From: Paenibacillus abyssi
Lineage (GTDB): Bacteria; Bacillota; Bacilli; Paenibacillales; Paenibacillaceae
Assembly (NCBI RefSeq): GCF_014640295.1
Contig: NZ_BMGR01000003.1
Location: 1 to 64,000, forward strand
Length of the DNA: 64,000 nt
Reading direction: 5' to 3'
Position numbers and translations under genes: made by a program. Positions 61,732 through 64,000 of this stretch are shown in pieces. Every line of letters starts with the position of its first letter. Position 1 is the stretch's first letter. The notes under the pieces are model-generated. The model made no database searches and had not been told where the DNA came from. It worked only from the letters and a program-made list of their open reading frames with translations.

Positions 61732-62596
61732 AGAGTCGTCAGCAGTGCTTTCGGAGCAGCGAACAGAACAGCCGGCAGTAGCTTTGATCAGCAATAAATC
61801 AGCCTCTCCGCAGTATGCCGCGTACCTAAGGCTGCAAAAAAGAAAGCTGTGGCTGATCCGCTTGTCACGAATTGCGGTATTTGTCTTGTTCCTGGCGATT
61901 TGGGAATTAGCCGCCGCGATGCAATGGGTGAATCCGATGCTTACCAGCAGGCCGTCCAGCATGGTCACTGCTTTTCAGGAGCTGGCCTTCGAAGGAGAGT
62001 TGTTCCGGCATACCTGGATTACCGGGTTGGAGACGATCATCGGCATTGTCGTGTCGATGGTTCTCGGTACGCTTATTGCTGTCCTATTCTGGTGGTCTAC
62101 CTTTGCTTCCAGGGTGCTCGAACCGTATGTTGTAGTATTGAATGCACTGCCTAAGGTTGCGCTTGGCCCGATCTTCTATATTTGGCTTGGGGACCGTTAT
62201 TCTGTATATGGCATGGCTGTAGCCATCTCGATTATCGTTACCATTATCATGATCGAGAGCGGCTTTAAGGAAATCAGCAAAACAAAGCTGAAGCTAATGG
62301 AATCATTCGGGGCCACGCGCTCGCAGATGCTAACGATGGTACTGCTGCCTGCGAGCGTACCGAATTTCATCGCGACGTTAAAGGTAAATGTCGGTCTGAC
62401 CTTAGTAGGAGTCATTATGGGAGAATTCTTGTCCTCCAAAGCAGGGCTCGGGTATTTGATCACGTATGGCGGTCAGGTATTCCAGATGAACATGGTCATG
62501 GTCAGTATAGCGATGCTTGCACTGCTATCGATCGTACTTTATAGTTTGGTTGATTTGTTAGGCAGATATGCGCTCAAAAAAAATCATTATGAATGA
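61712..62596 (+). CDS. NitT/TauT-type ABC transporter permease (SsuC-like)
   Basis: A 294-residue permease. A 45-residue hydrophilic N-terminus precedes six spans. The family EAA-like loop is ESFGATRSQMLTMVLLPASVPNFIA at about 205-230 and the preceding LPKVALGPIFYIWLG is diagnostic of the SsuC/TauC group. ATG 61712 has GGAGGG upstream; the open frame further 5' is inside the ATPase gene. Confidence 0.92.
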   Translation: MSSLPARESSAVLSEQRTEQPAVALISNKSASPQYAAYLRLQKRKLWLIRLSRIAVFVLFLAIWELAAAMQWVNPMLTSRPSSMVTAFQELAFEGELFRHTWITGLETIIGIVVSMVLGTLIAVLFWWSTFASRVLEPYVVVLNALPKVALGPIFYIWLGDRYSVYGMAVAISIIVTIIMIESGFKEISKTKLKLMESFGATRSQMLTMVLLPASVPNFIATLKVNVGLTLVGVIMGEFLSSKAGLGYLITYGGQVFQMNMVMVSIAMLALLSIVLYSLVDLLGRYALKKNHYE

Positions 62597-62608
62597 CGCC
62601 ATTTAAAT

Positions 62609-62653
62609 AAACCCTCTGGACCCATGGGGAATATCATGTGGAAGGAGGGTTTT
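62609..62653 (+). terminator. Terminator after the NIF3-ABC operon
   Basis: AACCCTC pairs with GAGGGTT across a long loop, followed by TTTCC; moderate strength. Confidence 0.65.
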
Positions 62654-62797
62654 CCTCTTGAATAAAACACTATTGAATACAATATACCAAAATTAAGTAT
62701 AGATTTAAGGTTGATTTTACAAAAGCATCCTAATTACAGGGGAAATCTATGAAATGAAGCGATATTACAATGAAGATAAGCAGTAAATCAATGAATA

Positions 62798-62814
62798 TGT
62801 CACTAAATATAACA
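62798..62814. promoter_or_regulatory. TnrA/GlnR box before the terminal permease
   Basis: TGTCACTAAATATAACA fits TGTNA-N7-TNACA. It lies 230 bp before the gene, further than in the other cases, so the promoter it acts on is not clear. Confidence 0.65.
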
Positions 62815-63044
62815 CATAAAAAATGGAAACGTAATCATGAAAAATCGACTAATAATTACTACTTTTCAATAATGTAAGCGTTGTATTATGCTATTAACTA
62901 GAAGTAAACAGAATGAAAGCGCAGACATATTAACGTTTTATTAAAAATAATTGTATACCAAACACCAAAACTCTATTCACGGAAAAAAAAGTATGCTACA
63001 ATTCAGTTCGTAGGCAAAAATACTAGAAGGGTTGAGGGATACGG

Positions 63045-64000
63045 ATGATTACTTTATCACATGTTATGTACGCTTTAGTGACAGTAAGTGTAATACTGGT
63101 CATGCTATTTCGAAGAGGCGTCGTCATTCCGACATTAATCGGGACCTTCTTAATCGGCTGGATTTATTCAGGCGATGTGATTAGCGGATTTAAATCGGTA
63201 TATAATGCCAATTTGACCGCTGCCAGAGAGCTGTTTACGATCTTTTTGATCATCACCTTCATGGTGGCGCTCCTGGCTTCACTTCGCGACCTCGGTGCAG
63301 ACCGGCGGATGCTCCAACCGATTCAGAAGTTTTTCGTTAACGGTCATATCGCTTTCTTCTTACTTGCTGGCATTACATTCGTGATCTCGCTCTTCTTCTG
63401 GCCGACGCCTGCGGTTCCTTTGCTCGGAGCGCTTCTGATTCCTGCGGCGATCCGCGCTGGACTGCCGCCTATGGGGGCGGCGATGGCTATTGCCATGGCC
63501 GGTCAAGGTATGGCGCTGTCTTCCGACTACATCATGCAGGTAGCTCCGATGCTGAGCGCAACCGGGGCGGGAGTAGCGACAGGCGCAGTTGCTGACAAAG
63601 CATTGGTGTTATCGCTCATTACCGGTGGAGTTGCGATTGGCGGGGCATACTTAATGAACCGTAAAGCGATTCGCAAAGTGGTGACTTCCGATTCTGTAGT
63701 CCAAGAGATTACAAGCGTGAAGTCGGCTAAGGAGACAGAATCGGTGGAGTACGCGGAAGCTGCTGCAGCTGTGGAGACACTTGAACCATCCTTGCTCAAA
63801 TGGTCGAAGCTGTTTGCTATGCTTGTACCTCTGTCCATGCTCGGTGTGATGATTGTCATGATCATCAGTAAGTTCGGCGGAACCGGACTGGGAAGCTTTG
63901 AAGGCGGGGATGGAGCCGCATTTATCGGCGGCGTGGCGGTTATCCTGCTGATTCTTGCATCGATCGCATTCAGCAAAGTTCATGCGCTTGATAAGATCAG
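63045..64000 (+). CDS. Multi-span permease, incomplete at the window end
   Basis: 318 codons are visible before the window ends. The protein starts MITLSHVMYALVTVSVILVM and has at least eight hydrophobic segments. Conserved-looking parts are FFWPTPAVPLLGALLIPAAIRAGLPPMGAAMAIAMAGQGMALSSDY (split by membrane turns) and a charged Glu-rich loop at about 215-245. I believe it is a widespread, poorly characterised Bacillales permease but cannot name the family. GAGGGA lies upstream of ATG 63045. The TnrA/GlnR box suggests nitrogen control. Confidence 0.75.
   Translation, partial: MITLSHVMYALVTVSVILVMLFRRGVVIPTLIGTFLIGWIYSGDVISGFKSVYNANLTAARELFTIFLIITFMVALLASLRDLGADRRMLQPIQKFFVNGHIAFFLLAGITFVISLFFWPTPAVPLLGALLIPAAIRAGLPPMGAAMAIAMAGQGMALSSDYIMQVAPMLSATGAGVATGAVADKALVLSLITGGVAIGGAYLMNRKAIRKVVTSDSVVQEITSVKSAKETESVEYAEAAAAVETLEPSLLKWSKLFAMLVPLSMLGVMIVMIISKFGGTGLGSFEGGDGAAFIGGVAVILLILASIAFSKVHALDKI

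Larger units (their letters stand above)
62597..63044 (+). other. 448-bp AT-rich region before the terminal permease
   Basis: Contains the terminator of the ABC operon, a TnrA/GlnR box (62798-62814) and a candidate -10 TACAAT (62997-63002) with only a weak -35. No coding frame. Confidence 0.65.

Overview
The window looks like the chromosome of a Paenibacillus-type Firmicute. The signs are strong AGGAGG-like ribosome binding sites with several TTG and GTG starts, YesM/YesN two-component systems beside LplB/LplC-type sugar transporters, an S-layer-homology (SLH) enzyme, a maltose ABC transporter with no dedicated ATPase gene, and TnrA/GlnR-type nitrogen boxes. This is inferred from gene content; no species can be named. 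I see no prophage, insertion sequence or CRISPR array.

Layout. 120-953: nine tRNA genes and a terminator. 1069-9899: maltodextrin locus with a LacI regulator, malE-malF-malG, a 35-residue membrane peptide, a neopullulanase-like enzyme and a lipoprotein alpha-amylase. 9975-12392: uracil permease and a SleB-like hydrolase. 12923-26601: nitrogen-scavenging block with a urea/short-amide ABC transporter (urtABCDE-like), an enantioselective-type amidase, a second amidase with an AtzG-like small partner, cobalt-type nitrile hydratase (beta, alpha, activator), CbiM and CbiN, a CynX-type exporter and a formamidase. 26770-32175: sugar/H+ symporter and a three-gene sugar-sensing operon. 32318-36215: DUF779 protein, aldehyde dehydrogenase and the divergent sigma-54 activator AcoR. 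36379-37836: catalase. 38061-46970: sensor-type binding protein, YesM/YesN pair and an oligosaccharide ABC transporter. 47128-52046: quinone oxidoreductase and a three-gene catabolic operon (epimerase, FAD oxidoreductase, Gfo/Idh dehydrogenase). 52326-57850: SLH-GH3 enzyme, ferredoxin and two membrane proteins. 58006-64000: MpsC-like protein, NIF3-like protein plus a NitT/TauT-type ABC transporter, and a permease cut off by the window end.

How it fits together. Eight 17-bp sites matching the TnrA/GlnR consensus (TGTNA-N7-TNACA) lie in front of the urt operon (2), the amidase/AtzG operon, the nitrile hydratase operon, the formamidase (2), the NIF3-ABC operon and the terminal permease. In three promoters (nitrile hydratase, formamidase, NIF3-ABC) the -35 hexamer sits inside the 3' half of the box. 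The block reads as a nitrogen-limitation regulon that takes up short amides or urea, hydrates nitriles to amides with a cobalt enzyme, hydrolyses amides to ammonia and imports cobalt through CbiMN. The urt and nitrile hydratase promoters also share a 16-bp element (TGTATACAT-N-ATACAT), starting 50 and 49 bp after their -10 hexamers. This suggests a second, pathway-specific regulator that is not encoded here.

Other regulation visible: a cre-overlapped promoter followed by a terminator in the malE leader; LacI-type palindromes; a sigma-54 promoter, cre-like site and inverted repeats between acoR and the aldehyde dehydrogenase gene; and a perfect 7-1-7 Fur/PerR box on the catalase promoter. All function calls come from motif recognition by eye; no database search was run.
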